In this document: piece by piece, positions 51,851 through 59,885 of the stretch
Layout of the letters: every line of letters starts with the position of its first letter
Position numbering within the stretch: position 1 is the first letter of the stretch
Assembly (NCBI GenBank): GCA_963823755.1
Contig: CAWGMP010000024.1
Span: 124,001-188,000 of the forward strand
Length of the DNA: 64,000 nt
Source: GCA-003244245 sp963823755
GTDB lineage: Bacteria > Actinomycetota > Actinomycetes > Mycobacteriales > Pseudonocardiaceae
Reading direction: 5' to 3'
The notes under the pieces: generated by a model
Database searches by the model: none
Told to the model about the DNA's origin: nothing
The model's input: the letters and a program-made list of their open reading frames with translations, nothing else
Position numbers and translations under genes: made by a program

Positions 51851-53608
51851 ATGGAGGTGGCTGTCGTGACCCAGCCGACCGACGACCCCTCGAGCGAGGT
51901 ACGCGAGGACGTCGCTGACACCGCCTCGTCGATCCGATCGCTGCTCGGCATCGACTCCGCGATGGGGGAGCTGGATCCAGCCGGGTTGGGACAGGCACTG
52001 GGCAGGCTCGCCATGTCGGTCGCCGGGAATCCGGCAGAGTTTTCCCGGTCGGTGATGCAATACGGCATGCGCAGCGCCCAAGCCGCGATGGTCGCAGCGC
52101 TGCGCGGCCTGGGATTGAACTACGAAGGCCCTGTCGAGCCGGGTCAGGATCCGCGGTTCTCCGACCCGGCCTGGACCAGCAACCCGCTGTTCTACCTGGT
52201 GCGCCAGCAGCACGCGCTGCTGGCGGGCTTTCTGCAGGACGTGCTGGCCGCAGCGGAGTTGGATGACGCCACCCGGCGCAAGGCCGATTTCGCGCTGCGG
52301 CAGGCGCTCGACGCCGCTGCGCCGACCAATTGGTTACCGACCAACCCGGTCGCACTGAAAAAGGCGTTCGACACCGGAGGCCTCAGCTTGGTGCGCGGAG
52401 CCAGCAACGTGCTGCGCGACATGGCGACTAACAATGGCATGCCCCGCCAGGTCACCCCGGGGCGGTTCCGTCCCGGCCACGAGCTGGCCGCCACACCGGG
52501 CAGCGTGGTGTTCCGCAACCGGTTGATCGAGCTGATCCAGTACGAGGCGCAGACCGAGACTGTGCACGCGATCCCGCTACTGTTCAGCCCGCCGTGGATC
52601 AACAAGTACTACATCATGGATCTCGCTCCTGGAAAGAGTCTGGTCGAGTGGGCCGTGCAGCACGGGCATACCTGCTTCATGATCAGTTACCGGAACCCGG
52701 ACGAGACTCTGGCCGGACTCACCATGAGCAATTACCTGCTGGAGGGGCCGCTGGCGGCGCTGGAAGTCGTCGAGGAGATCACCGGGGCCAAGCAGAGCAA
52801 CCTGGCCGCGCTGTGTCTTGGTGGCACCATGGCCGCGGCGATGCTCGCCTGGCTTGCGGTCCGCGGGGAGCACAGGGTGCGGTCGGTGACCATGATGAAC
52901 ACTTTGCTCGACTTCACCATGCCGGGCGAGCTCGGCGTGTTCACCGACGAAGCTGCTATCCGGCGGCTGGACCGCACCATGGCGCGCAAGGGATACCTGC
53001 CCGCGGACACCATGGCCACGACGTTCAACCTGTTGCGGGCCAGGGATCTGGTGTGGAACTACGTGGTCAACGACTGGTTGCTGGGGCAGGAGCCGGCGCC
53101 GTTCGACATCTTGAGCTGGAACTCCGACTCCACCCGTATGCCCGCGGCAATGCAGACCGAGTACCTGCGGGCGTTATACGTGGAGAATCGGTTGGCGAAA
53201 GGTGAGCTCGACTTGGCCGGAGAACGACTGGACCTGAGCCGGATCAGTCAGGACAGCTACTTCGTATCAGCCGAGAAGGACCACATCGCACTGTGGAAAG
53301 CAGTCTATGCAGGTGCCCGGCTAGTTGGCGGCACCGTTCGGTTCATGCTGTCCAACTCCGGGCATATCGCTGGTGTGGTCAACCCGCCGAACCCGAAGTC
53401 CAGGCACTGGGTTGGCTCGGCGGAAACGTTGCCCGACGACCCCGAGGCGTGGCGCAGGCAGGCCACCGAGGTCGCCAAGTCATGGTGGGAGGACTGGACG
53501 CCGTGGCTGGCCAGGCGGGCTGGAAGGAAGCAAGCCCCACCTCCGATGGGCAGCGCCATGCACCCTCCGCTGGAAGCCGCCCCGGGCAGTTACGTGCGGG
53601 AGAAGTGA
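51851..53608 (+). CDS. phaC: class I-type poly(3-hydroxyalkanoate) synthase
   Basis: The 585-residue polymerase has the nucleophile elbow ALCLGGTMAAAM near residue 320, where Cys replaces the lipase Ser. The catalytic Asp is in SAEKDHIALW near 475 and the His in SGHIAGVVNPPNPK near 505. The N-terminal PhaC domain includes WTSNPLFYLVRQQHALL. It joins hydroxyacyl-CoA units into storage polyester on granules. ATG 51851 has GGAGGCGG upstream; GTG 51866 with GGAGGTGG is an equally good start. A regulator and a phasin-like gene follow. Confidence 0.93.
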   Translation: MEVAVVTQPTDDPSSEVREDVADTASSIRSLLGIDSAMGELDPAGLGQALGRLAMSVAGNPAEFSRSVMQYGMRSAQAAMVAALRGLGLNYEGPVEPGQDPRFSDPAWTSNPLFYLVRQQHALLAGFLQDVLAAAELDDATRRKADFALRQALDAAAPTNWLPTNPVALKKAFDTGGLSLVRGASNVLRDMATNNGMPRQVTPGRFRPGHELAATPGSVVFRNRLIELIQYEAQTETVHAIPLLFSPPWINKYYIMDLAPGKSLVEWAVQHGHTCFMISYRNPDETLAGLTMSNYLLEGPLAALEVVEEITGAKQSNLAALCLGGTMAAAMLAWLAVRGEHRVRSVTMMNTLLDFTMPGELGVFTDEAAIRRLDRTMARKGYLPADTMATTFNLLRARDLVWNYVVNDWLLGQEPAPFDILSWNSDSTRMPAAMQTEYLRALYVENRLAKGELDLAGERLDLSRISQDSYFVSAEKDHIALWKAVYAGARLVGGTVRFMLSNSGHIAGVVNPPNPKSRHWVGSAETLPDDPEAWRRQATEVAKSWWEDWTPWLARRAGRKQAPPPMGSAMHPPLEAAPGSYVREK

Positions 53609-53658
53609 GCGCAGGAGGGGATATCGAGAGGCGTCGGGGCCGCGAGATGATGTAACGC

Positions 53659-54075
53659 ATGGCGAGTACAGGTGACGGCGGCGACGTGCCCGACCCGTGG
53701 CAGGCCCAGCTGGGGGCGCTGGGCGCGTTCATCCGAGCCCAGCGGCAGCTGGCGGACTTGTCGCTGCGCGAGATGGCGGCATTGACCCGGATCTCCAATG
53801 CCTACCTCAGCCAGGTCGAACGCGGTCTGCATGAGCCGTCGATGACGGTGTTGCGGGCCATCGCGGACGCGCTGGGATTGACCCCCGAGCAGCTGCTGGC
53901 CAAGGCGGGGTGGACACGGGCTGAGGCTCGCGACGCTCCTGGCTCTGCTGGCGTCGCCGCCGACTCCCCAACCGGCACGGAAGACAGCATCCGCCGCGAC
54001 CCGCGGCTCACCGCGGCTCAGCGAGAAGCGCTGCTCGGGGTGTACCGCAGCTTCATCGAGGGTGTCAGGGAGTAG
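53659..54075 (+). CDS. XRE-family regulator, probably of the PHA locus
   Basis: The 138-residue protein has a helix-turn-helix at about residues 20-75 (RQLADLSLREMAALTRISNA, then SQVERGLHEPSMTVLRAIAD). A C-terminal stretch DPRLTAAQREALLGVYRSF follows, predicted helical. The position between phaC and the phasin-like gene suggests it controls granule genes. The phasin gene has its own promoter 21 bp after this gene ends, a likely target. Direct evidence of binding is absent. Confidence 0.85.
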   Translation: MASTGDGGDVPDPWQAQLGALGAFIRAQRQLADLSLREMAALTRISNAYLSQVERGLHEPSMTVLRAIADALGLTPEQLLAKAGWTRAEARDAPGSAGVAADSPTGTEDSIRRDPRLTAAQREALLGVYRSFIEGVRE

Positions 54076-54095
54076 CGGATCGAGTTCCACCTCGC

Positions 54096-54124
54096 TTGAC
54101 ATATTTAACATCACTGCGTACTTT
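54096..54124 (+). promoter_or_regulatory. sigma-A-type promoter of the phasin-like gene
   Basis: TTGACA (54096-54101), 17 bases, then TACTTT (54119-54124). The -35 hexamer is the consensus, and the spacing is ideal. It lies 37 bp upstream of the phasin-like ATG. Confidence 0.75.
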
Positions 54125-54160
54125 GGTGATCGCACTCCAATGTGACATTAAGGAGACGAG

Positions 54161-54466
54161 ATGACGATGACCACGTCACAGGAAACCATCACCGAGACGA
54201 CCAGCCGGAGTCAGGAAGCCATCGCCAGTGCAGTGCAGATCTGGGCGGATGGTGTTCATAAATTCCTCGACTTGATGCCGACTCTGGAGCCCAAGGTGCC
54301 CAGCGCCGACCTTCGGCTCCTCGAGGAAGTTGTGGACAACGCGTTCGACTTCGCCGGGCAGGCGCTCGTGACCCAGCGGGAGTTCGTCAAGAGCCTGCTG
54401 GCCGCTACCAAGTCGGTCGCCAGCAATGCTGCCTGGGCTGCGCAGGGTGCAGTCAAGAAGAGCTGA
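54161..54466 (+). CDS. phasin-like granule-associated protein
   Basis: The 101-residue amphipathic, all-helical protein has a Thr/Ser-rich start (TTSQETITETTSRSQEAIAS) and a C-terminal part FVKSLLAATKSVASNAAWAA, like small actinobacterial phasins. Phasins coat polyhydroxyalkanoate granules. AAGGAG lies seven bases before the ATG. The consensus-like promoter suggests strong expression, which fits a granule coat protein. Similarity alone is weak; the neighbourhood makes the call. Confidence 0.72.
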   Translation: MTMTTSQETITETTSRSQEAIASAVQIWADGVHKFLDLMPTLEPKVPSADLRLLEEVVDNAFDFAGQALVTQREFVKSLLAATKSVASNAAWAAQGAVKKS

Positions 54467-54673
54467 GCCAGCCCCGATCGCAGTCGCCAGCCGTCCGGCC
54501 CTGGCGTCGCAATGGTGTGGGGGCCGGACAGCTGGTGTGTAGCGGCCGTTCGGGCGACGTGCAGTCTGCAATACTCTGATGCCCTCGCCAGTTGCTGCCG
54601 TCACCTCCTACCATGAGGTGATCAGCCGACATGAGTGTCCACCGATCGGTGCGAACACACGGGGGAAAGGTCA

Positions 54674-55249
54674 ATGCCGCCTATCGGGTTGCTGAGCGGG
54701 TCGGCCGACCGGGCGAAACGGCTTGTCCAACTCCTGAAGGCCGCGGGCGCAGACTCTGTGATCATCACCGACCCCGCCACGCTGCCGGGCGAGTCAGGCA
54801 GCGACGGCTTCGATTTCTACGTCCAGCTGCCGGTCACCGTTCACCTCGATGGCCACACCGCTGTCGCGCGGGTCGGCTCGTTCCTGTCCGCGGGCCTGCT
54901 AGCTCGGTTCAGGGCGGTCGACCGGGTGCTCCCGGTGCTGGCGCCGGGCGCAACTGTAGTGTTGGTGTCCGGCAATACTCCGGATGAGATGTCGTTGCCC
55001 GACGACCAGCAATCCCGGCTGGCGCTGCTCCACCTGCTGGCGCATGCTACCCGGGCCGAGCTTGTCACCAGACACGTCGAAGTCAAGGTGGTCAGCAGCC
55101 AGCGTAGCGACCGGGAGATCGTGCATTACGCGCTGGGTGGCCACGACGATGTCCACCCCCATCGTGACCCGCAGGAACGGGCTGATGCGGCCACCGCCTA
55201 CCAGGACTGGCGCACCGAGGTGATGGGCCTGGTCGGCATCGACATCTGA
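54674..55249 (+). CDS. conserved hypothetical protein
   Basis: The 191-residue protein starts MPPIGLLSGSADRAKRLVQL. Its alpha/beta-looking core has SVIITDPATLPG near 30, the hydrophobic VLAPGATVVLVSGNTP near 100, and a polar C-terminus with GGHDDVHPHRDPQERAD. I do not recognise a family. ATG 54674 is supported by GGGGGAAAGG; the frame is open to ATG 54635. No signal peptide or helix is evident, so it is probably cytoplasmic. It stands between the PHA locus and the repair gene. Confidence 0.7.
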   Translation: MPPIGLLSGSADRAKRLVQLLKAAGADSVIITDPATLPGESGSDGFDFYVQLPVTVHLDGHTAVARVGSFLSAGLLARFRAVDRVLPVLAPGATVVLVSGNTPDEMSLPDDQQSRLALLHLLAHATRAELVTRHVEVKVVSSQRSDREIVHYALGGHDDVHPHRDPQERADAATAYQDWRTEVMGLVGIDI

Positions 55250-55335
55250 TGCCGCTGCGCCGGTCAGCGGATACGTTCACGCAGTAGCCTGGTGATGAGC
55301 TGGCCGATGTGCGCATATCGCCGAGGAGGTCGTTG

Positions 55336-55902
55336 GTGAGTTTGATGTTGAGCCAGGACGCACCCGCAGATGCGTTGCTGGAGCGGGATCCGTTGGCGTT
55401 GCTCCTGGCCATGCTTCTCGATCAACAAGTGCCGATGGAGCGGGCCTTCGCGGCGCCCTACGAGTTACAGCAGCGCCTGGGTCATGAGCTCGATGTTCGC
55501 GAGCTAGCCGACTACGACTCCGATGCATTGGCGGATCTGTTCGCCCAGCAGCCGTCCCTGCACCGGTATCCCAAGTCGATGGCGGCCCGGGTGAGGGACC
55601 TCTGTCGAGCGTTGGTCGAGCGCTTCGACGGCGATGTGACGGGCCTGTGGAGGGATGTCTCAGATGCACACGAACTGCTCGATCGGCTGGTCGCCCTGCC
55701 TGGCTACGGGAATCAGAAGGCGCAGATCTTCGTTGCACTTCTGGGCAAGCAGCGAAACGTGCATCCTCAGGGTTGGCGACAGGTGGCTGGCCCCTATGGC
55801 GATGAGGGTGTATATCGATCAGTCGCCGACGTGATCGACGCTAAATCGCTGGCGAAGGTTCGAGAGTACAAACAACAGGTCAAGGCGGCCGCGAAAAAAT
55901 AG
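55336..55902 (+). CDS. HhH-GPD-type DNA repair glycosylase
   Basis: The 188-residue protein starts SLMLSQDAPADALLERDP, with LLLAMLLDQQVPMERAF near 25. The helix-hairpin-helix segment LVALPGYGNQKAQIFVALL is near 120. A C-terminal basic helix (VREYKQQVKAAAKK) ends it. It should remove damaged bases; the expected catalytic Asp after the hairpin is not obvious, so the exact activity is open. GTG 55336 follows GAGGAGG. Its TAG stop is immediately followed by AGGAGG and the DUF3099 frame. Confidence 0.82.
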   Translation: MSLMLSQDAPADALLERDPLALLLAMLLDQQVPMERAFAAPYELQQRLGHELDVRELADYDSDALADLFAQQPSLHRYPKSMAARVRDLCRALVERFDGDVTGLWRDVSDAHELLDRLVALPGYGNQKAQIFVALLGKQRNVHPQGWRQVAGPYGDEGVYRSVADVIDAKSLAKVREYKQQVKAAAKK

Positions 55903-55914
55903 GAGGTCAAGAGC

Positions 55915-56286
55915 ATCAAATCGGAACGGGACGCGACGCGGGATCCGCATGAACACGGCCGCCGGTCAGGTGATGCCGCTATTCTCATCACGGCTGCCGA
56001 ACCTTCCTATGCGGAACAATACGCCCAGCGTCGCCGTAAATACACAATCCTGATGTCGGCTCGCATTCCATGCCTTCTCCTAGCCGGAGTGTTCTACCAG
56101 ACCTGGTGGCTCGCGCTGGGTTTCGTCCTGCTCTCAGTGCCGCTGCCGTGGATGGCGGTGCTCATTGCCAACGACCGCTCTCCCCGCAAAGTCGAGTACG
56201 TGAACCGGCTGGGCCATGGCCTGCACGGGCGCGACCTTCGGGGTCGCGAGCTCGAAAGTGGCGACCACCCCATCATTGACGGCTGA
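55915..56286 (+). CDS. DUF3099 membrane protein with apparent ATC start
   Basis: The frame encodes about 123 residues of the DUF3099 family. It has a polar N-terminus with ILITAAEPSYAEQYAQRRRK, two helices (SARIPCLLLAGVFYQTWW and LALGFVLLSVPLPWMAVLIA), then NDRSPRKVEYVNRLGHG. The family N-terminus is clearly present, yet no ATG, GTG or TTG occurs in frame between the previous stop (55900-55902) and ATG 56053, which already lies inside the first helix. ATC 55915 stands eight bases after AGGAGG, the best placement for initiation, and ATT 55978 is a poor alternative. Either a rare ATC start is used or the start codon has mutated. Confidence 0.72.
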   Translation: MKSERDATRDPHEHGRRSGDAAILITAAEPSYAEQYAQRRRKYTILMSARIPCLLLAGVFYQTWWLALGFVLLSVPLPWMAVLIANDRSPRKVEYVNRLGHGLHGRDLRGRELESGDHPIIDG

Positions 56287-56516
56287 TCTCGCTTCCTAGT
56301 CACGGGGCCCTGCGCATGAATGCAATGAAGATCACTCTTCCGGTCGACGACGCCGCGGTGGCGGATCATTCCAGGATACGGCGTCCGCCGCAGCGGTAAA
56401 TTCGCACCCCCACTTCCGCATGTCTGAGTCGATTCGAGTTCGTCGGGCTCGGCGGTGGTGCCCGTCGCGGGCTATGGTCGGTGATCAGTACCAGCGCATA
56501 GCGCAGGGAGGATCAC

Positions 56517-57335
56517 ATGACGGATACCGTGACCAGGGCTTCTTTGGAATCGTTGTTGATGGATCGGGCGTTGGGCGACCGAGAACTCATGCAGGCAAGT
56601 GATATGGCGCCCGATTACGCCATTTTGCCCGACGTGAGTGTGCTGAAAATCGGCGGTCAAAGTTTGATCGACCGAGGCAGAGCAGCGGTCTATCCGGTGG
56701 TGGAGGAGCTGGCGGCGGTTAAACGGAGCCATCAGATCCTGATCGGCACCGGTGCCGGTACCCGGGCCAGGCACGCGTACTCCTTGGCGGCCGAGCTCGG
56801 CCTACCGACCGGTGTGTTGACCGACGTCGGGGCGGCGGTCGCAGATCAGAACGCTCAGATGCTCGGGTACCTGATGGCCCGCCATGGTGTGCCGGTGGTG
56901 GGTGGTTCGGCGTTCGGTGCGCTGCCGTTATACCTGGCCGAGTGCGGCGCCGCGATCTTCTCGGGGATGCCTCCATACGACATGTGGCAGCACGTTCCCA
57001 GCGAAGGGGTTATACCGCCGTACCGTACGGATGCCGGGTGTTATCTCGTTGCCGAAGTCTACGGCTGCCGCAACATGATCTTCGTGAAGGACGAGGACGG
57101 GCTCTACACAGCCAACCCGAAAACCAACCCTGATGCCCAATTGATCCCGCAGATCAGCGTTGCGGAACTGATCGCTCGGAATCTGCCGGATCTTGTCATC
57201 GAGCGCCCGGTGTTGGAGCTCATGCGCCGTGCCCGGCACGTGAAGTCGGTCCAGGTCATCAACGGGTTACGGCCCGGTTTGATCAGACGCGCCTTGGCCG
57301 GCGAGCACGTCGGCACGATCATCTCGGCGGCGTGA
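56517..57335 (+). CDS. mosB: molybdenum storage protein subunit, MosB-like
   Basis: The 272-residue amino-acid-kinase-fold protein closely follows the remembered beta subunit of Azotobacter vinelandii MoSto. Shared features are VLKIGGQSLIDRGRAAVYPV near 42, LIGTGAGTRARHAYS near 78, FSGMPPYDMW near 150, IPPYRTDAGCYL near 165, FVKDEDGLYTANPKTN near 188 and LAGEHVGTII at the end. MoSto is an alpha3-beta3 cage that uses ATP to pack polyoxomolybdate or tungstate clusters. GGAGG precedes the ATG. The partner subunit gene follows 97 bp later. Metal identity here is inference; the fold is also that of UMP kinase, but the match is to MoSto. Confidence 0.82.
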   Translation: MTDTVTRASLESLLMDRALGDRELMQASDMAPDYAILPDVSVLKIGGQSLIDRGRAAVYPVVEELAAVKRSHQILIGTGAGTRARHAYSLAAELGLPTGVLTDVGAAVADQNAQMLGYLMARHGVPVVGGSAFGALPLYLAECGAAIFSGMPPYDMWQHVPSEGVIPPYRTDAGCYLVAEVYGCRNMIFVKDEDGLYTANPKTNPDAQLIPQISVAELIARNLPDLVIERPVLELMRRARHVKSVQVINGLRPGLIRRALAGEHVGTIISAA

Positions 57336-57336
57336 A

Positions 57337-57390
57337 CACCGCCGGCCGTGCCGGCGATCGGACCACCGCCGGCCGTGCCGGCGATCGGAC
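57337..57390 (+). repeat. 27-bp tandem repeat, two copies
   Basis: Two perfect units begin CACCGCCGGCCGTGCCGG, back to back between the two MoSto-like genes. Each unit contains GGC-GTGCC-type inverted halves and could form hairpins in the intercistronic RNA. Confidence 0.85.
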
Positions 57391-57431
57391 CACCGCCCCG
57401 TCCCGTAGACATGTCATTCCAGGAGAACACC

Positions 57432-58277
57432 ATGACGAGCACCGCCGTACGCCCCGAGCCACTTTTCGCTACCAAGGATGTGCCCTCGGCTTTGATGCGC
57501 CAGACCTTGCTCGACCGGGAACTCGTCCGGCCACTGGACCGCCCGGTCATCCCGCTACTGCCGTGGCTGAACATCGTGGTGATCGGTGGACGCTCGATCA
57601 TGGACAGGGGCCGCGATGCGGTGCTGCCGGTCGTTGCGGAGCTGCGTGAGGCTTTGCCCCAGCATCGAATGTTGATCCTCACCGGACCGGGCATTCGAGG
57701 CCGCCACGTACTGGGCGTCGGGCTCGATCTGGGTCTGCCGACCGGAGTGTTGGCTGCGCTGGTCTCGGCCGAGGCCGAGCAGAACGGGCACCTCGTCGCG
57801 GCGTTGCTCGCCGAGCAGGGGGTGTCCTACCTGCCGCATGGGGCGGTCGCGCATCAGCTCGCAGTTCACCTGAGCGCCAGCCAAGCCGTCGTATCCAACG
57901 GATTCCCACCCTATGGGCTCTACGAGTTCCCTCCCGAGGTGGGCAAGATCCCGCCGCACCGCACGGACGCCGGTGCGTTCCTGCTTGCCGACGCTTACGG
58001 TGCCGCCCGGACCATCTACATCAAGGACGTCGATGGCGTGTTCGTCACCGATTCGACGACACCCGGCGGGAGTCATCCCGAGCCCATCGGACGGGTGGGC
58101 GCCGCCCAGTTGCTGGCCATGAACCTCGATGATCTGCCTGTCGATGCGCTGGTGCTCCAGCTCATGGCGCATGCCAAGCACCAGAAGGAGATCCAGATCG
58201 TCAACGGTCTGACCCCCGGCGTCATCACCAGGGCCCTACAGGGAGAACATGTGGGCACCATCATCCACACGGACTGA
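57432..58277 (+). CDS. mosA: molybdenum storage protein subunit, MosA-like
   Basis: The 281-residue partner subunit resembles the alpha subunit of A. vinelandii MoSto. Features are MRQTLLDRELVRPLDR near 22, PLLPWLNIVVIGGRSIMDRG near 40, LILTGPGIRGRHVLGVGLDL near 78, AEQNGHLVAALLAEQGVSYL near 110, IPPHRTDAGAFLLADAYGA near 175 and ALQGEHVGTIIHTD at the end. Alpha and beta subunits would build the storage cage. ATG 57432 has AGGAGA eleven bases upstream; the longer frame only adds the tandem repeat. Order mosB then mosA. Confidence 0.82.
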   Translation: MTSTAVRPEPLFATKDVPSALMRQTLLDRELVRPLDRPVIPLLPWLNIVVIGGRSIMDRGRDAVLPVVAELREALPQHRMLILTGPGIRGRHVLGVGLDLGLPTGVLAALVSAEAEQNGHLVAALLAEQGVSYLPHGAVAHQLAVHLSASQAVVSNGFPPYGLYEFPPEVGKIPPHRTDAGAFLLADAYGAARTIYIKDVDGVFVTDSTTPGGSHPEPIGRVGAAQLLAMNLDDLPVDALVLQLMAHAKHQKEIQIVNGLTPGVITRALQGEHVGTIIHTD

Positions 58278-58301
58278 CGTCCGCTCTGGCTGTGCGGCAT
58301 C

Positions 58302-58559
58302 ATGGACGGCGTGAGTACGCCGACCCAAACCTTGCCCGATGTCGACACTCGCCCTGAGGGGACCGACGCCACCGGCGATGACACACCCAAGATGTTCCAC
58401 TACGTGCGCAAGGACAAGATTGCCGAAAGCGCGGTGATGGGCTCGCAGGTCGTTGCCCTGTGCGGCGAGGTATTCCCGGTGACGCGAGCGCCCAAGCCGG
58501 GTTCCCCGGTCTGCCCGGAGTGCAAGGAGATCTACGAGTCGATGCCCCAGGGCGGCTGA
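58302..58559 (+). CDS. DUF3039 protein
   Basis: The 85-residue actinobacterial DUF3039 protein contains FHYVRKDKIAESAVMGSQVV, then VALCGEVFPVTRAPKPGSPV and VCPECKEIYESM. The Cys residues (LCG and CPEC) suggest a metal site. Similar genes (Rv2699c in M. tuberculosis) lie near sigA. No function is known. ATG 58302 or GTG 58311 may start it. Confidence 0.9.
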   Translation: MDGVSTPTQTLPDVDTRPEGTDATGDDTPKMFHYVRKDKIAESAVMGSQVVALCGEVFPVTRAPKPGSPVCPECKEIYESMPQGG

Positions 58560-58715
58560 TTCGACGTGGATGCACAACGTGCACGCATCCATGCGACGTT
58601 GTGAGCTTCGCGGGTCAGTTTGTCCAGATCATTGCACGTCTGCCGACACCATCGGCGGAGCGTGCAGGCGGGGCGAAACTCGATCAGACGGCTCACCGCT
58701 CTCGGGGCAATCCGT

Positions 58716-59783
58716 TTATGAGGGTTCGCGTGCGTGGCCCACGCGGTTCCCCGGTGCCGCAGTGCCCTGATGTGAGGAGTCCGATGCGGCGCGCGCTGCG
58801 AGCCGAGCCATCGTTCGTCGCCGCCCACGCCGGCGATCCCGTCGGGTGGGGTGAGCGGGCCAGATCTCCTCGATCGCGCTGTTGAACTCGGCACCGAGGA
58901 TGATCGCCATCGCGATGAAGAAAGAGAACAGCAGGTAGGCGATCGGAGTAGCGAGTGCTCCGTAGGTGTACCCGGTGCCAGACACCCACGAGATGTAAAC
59001 CCGCAGCCCCGTGCTGGTGACCAGGAATACCGCCATCGCCAGCAAGGCGCCGGGCAGCCCACGGTGCCACGGCAGCTTATTGGGTAGCACCACCTTGTAG
59101 AGGGTGGCCAGGCCGACCATGAGCAAGGCTCCGAGCCCAGGGTAGTAAAAGATGCCGACCAGCTGGGTCACGGTGGGCCGCACCGCCGCCGGGAGCAGCT
59201 CGGGTATCAGGTCCGGGCCCAGCGCAGTGAGCGGCAGCACGAGCACCGATCCGACGAGCGCCACTGCGTAGAGCAGCAGAGCGAAGATCCGCTGCCACGC
59301 CGGGTGGCGCACGGCGTGTTGCTGGTAGGCGGCCGTGATCGAGTCCACCAGCGATGCCAACGCCGAGGAACCGGCCCACAGGGAGATGACGAATCCGACC
59401 GAGACGATGGAGCTGTGACCCCGGGTGAGGATGTCGGACACCGTCGGGCGGATGATCTGGTTGACCACATCGGCGCTGAACACAGTGGTGGCCAACCGCA
59501 CGATCTCTCGCTGCGCTGCCTCGACCGTAGCTGGGCCGAACCCACTGGCGACGAATCCGAGGCTGCCCAGCAACCCCAACAGCAGCGGCGGTAGTGACAG
59601 CGTCATCCAGAACGCCGCCTGAGCCGACATTGAGACGAAGCTGTCAGCCCAGGCCTTGGCTGCGGTCCGGGAGATCAGACGCAGCGGGCCGCGGTGGGCC
59701 TGCCCGTCGGTTACGGGCTCGGTAGTAGCGGGGCTGACGCCGCCGGTGGGGGACTCGGCGGTGGTCTCGCGGGAGGCATCCAT
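58716..59783 (-). CDS. YihY/BrkB-family membrane protein
   Basis: The 355-residue protein has six hydrophobic segments from about residue 55 (AFWMTLSLPPLLLGLLGSLG) to 315 (PIAYLLFSFFIAMAIILGAE). The family pattern includes YKVVLPNKLPWHRGLPGAL near 225. The ends are polar and basic. Once proposed as RNase BN, the family is now seen as an uncharacterised transporter-like group. It overlaps no other likely gene; the helicase starts 103 bp away in the other direction. Confidence 0.87.
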   Translation of the reverse strand: MDASRETTAESPTGGVSPATTEPVTDGQAHRGPLRLISRTAAKAWADSFVSMSAQAAFWMTLSLPPLLLGLLGSLGFVASGFGPATVEAAQREIVRLATTVFSADVVNQIIRPTVSDILTRGHSSIVSVGFVISLWAGSSALASLVDSITAAYQQHAVRHPAWQRIFALLLYAVALVGSVLVLPLTALGPDLIPELLPAAVRPTVTQLVGIFYYPGLGALLMVGLATLYKVVLPNKLPWHRGLPGALLAMAVFLVTSTGLRVYISWVSGTGYTYGALATPIAYLLFSFFIAMAIILGAEFNSAIEEIWPAHPTRRDRRRGRRRTMARLAARAASDSSHQGTAAPGNRVGHAREPS

Positions 59784-59885
59784 GTCGCCTCCCAGGATGG
59801 TCCATTCGCTGGAGTGCGCACAGCACGACCCGCCGGAGCCGGTAGCGTGCGGCTTCCCCCCGAGCAGAGGAGTGCGTCGCCCGCC

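Noticed and set aside
59694..59885. Upstream extension of the helicase frame
   Set aside because: It overlaps the start of the divergent YihY gene and reads as Gly-rich antisense. GTG 59886 fits the homologous N-terminus.
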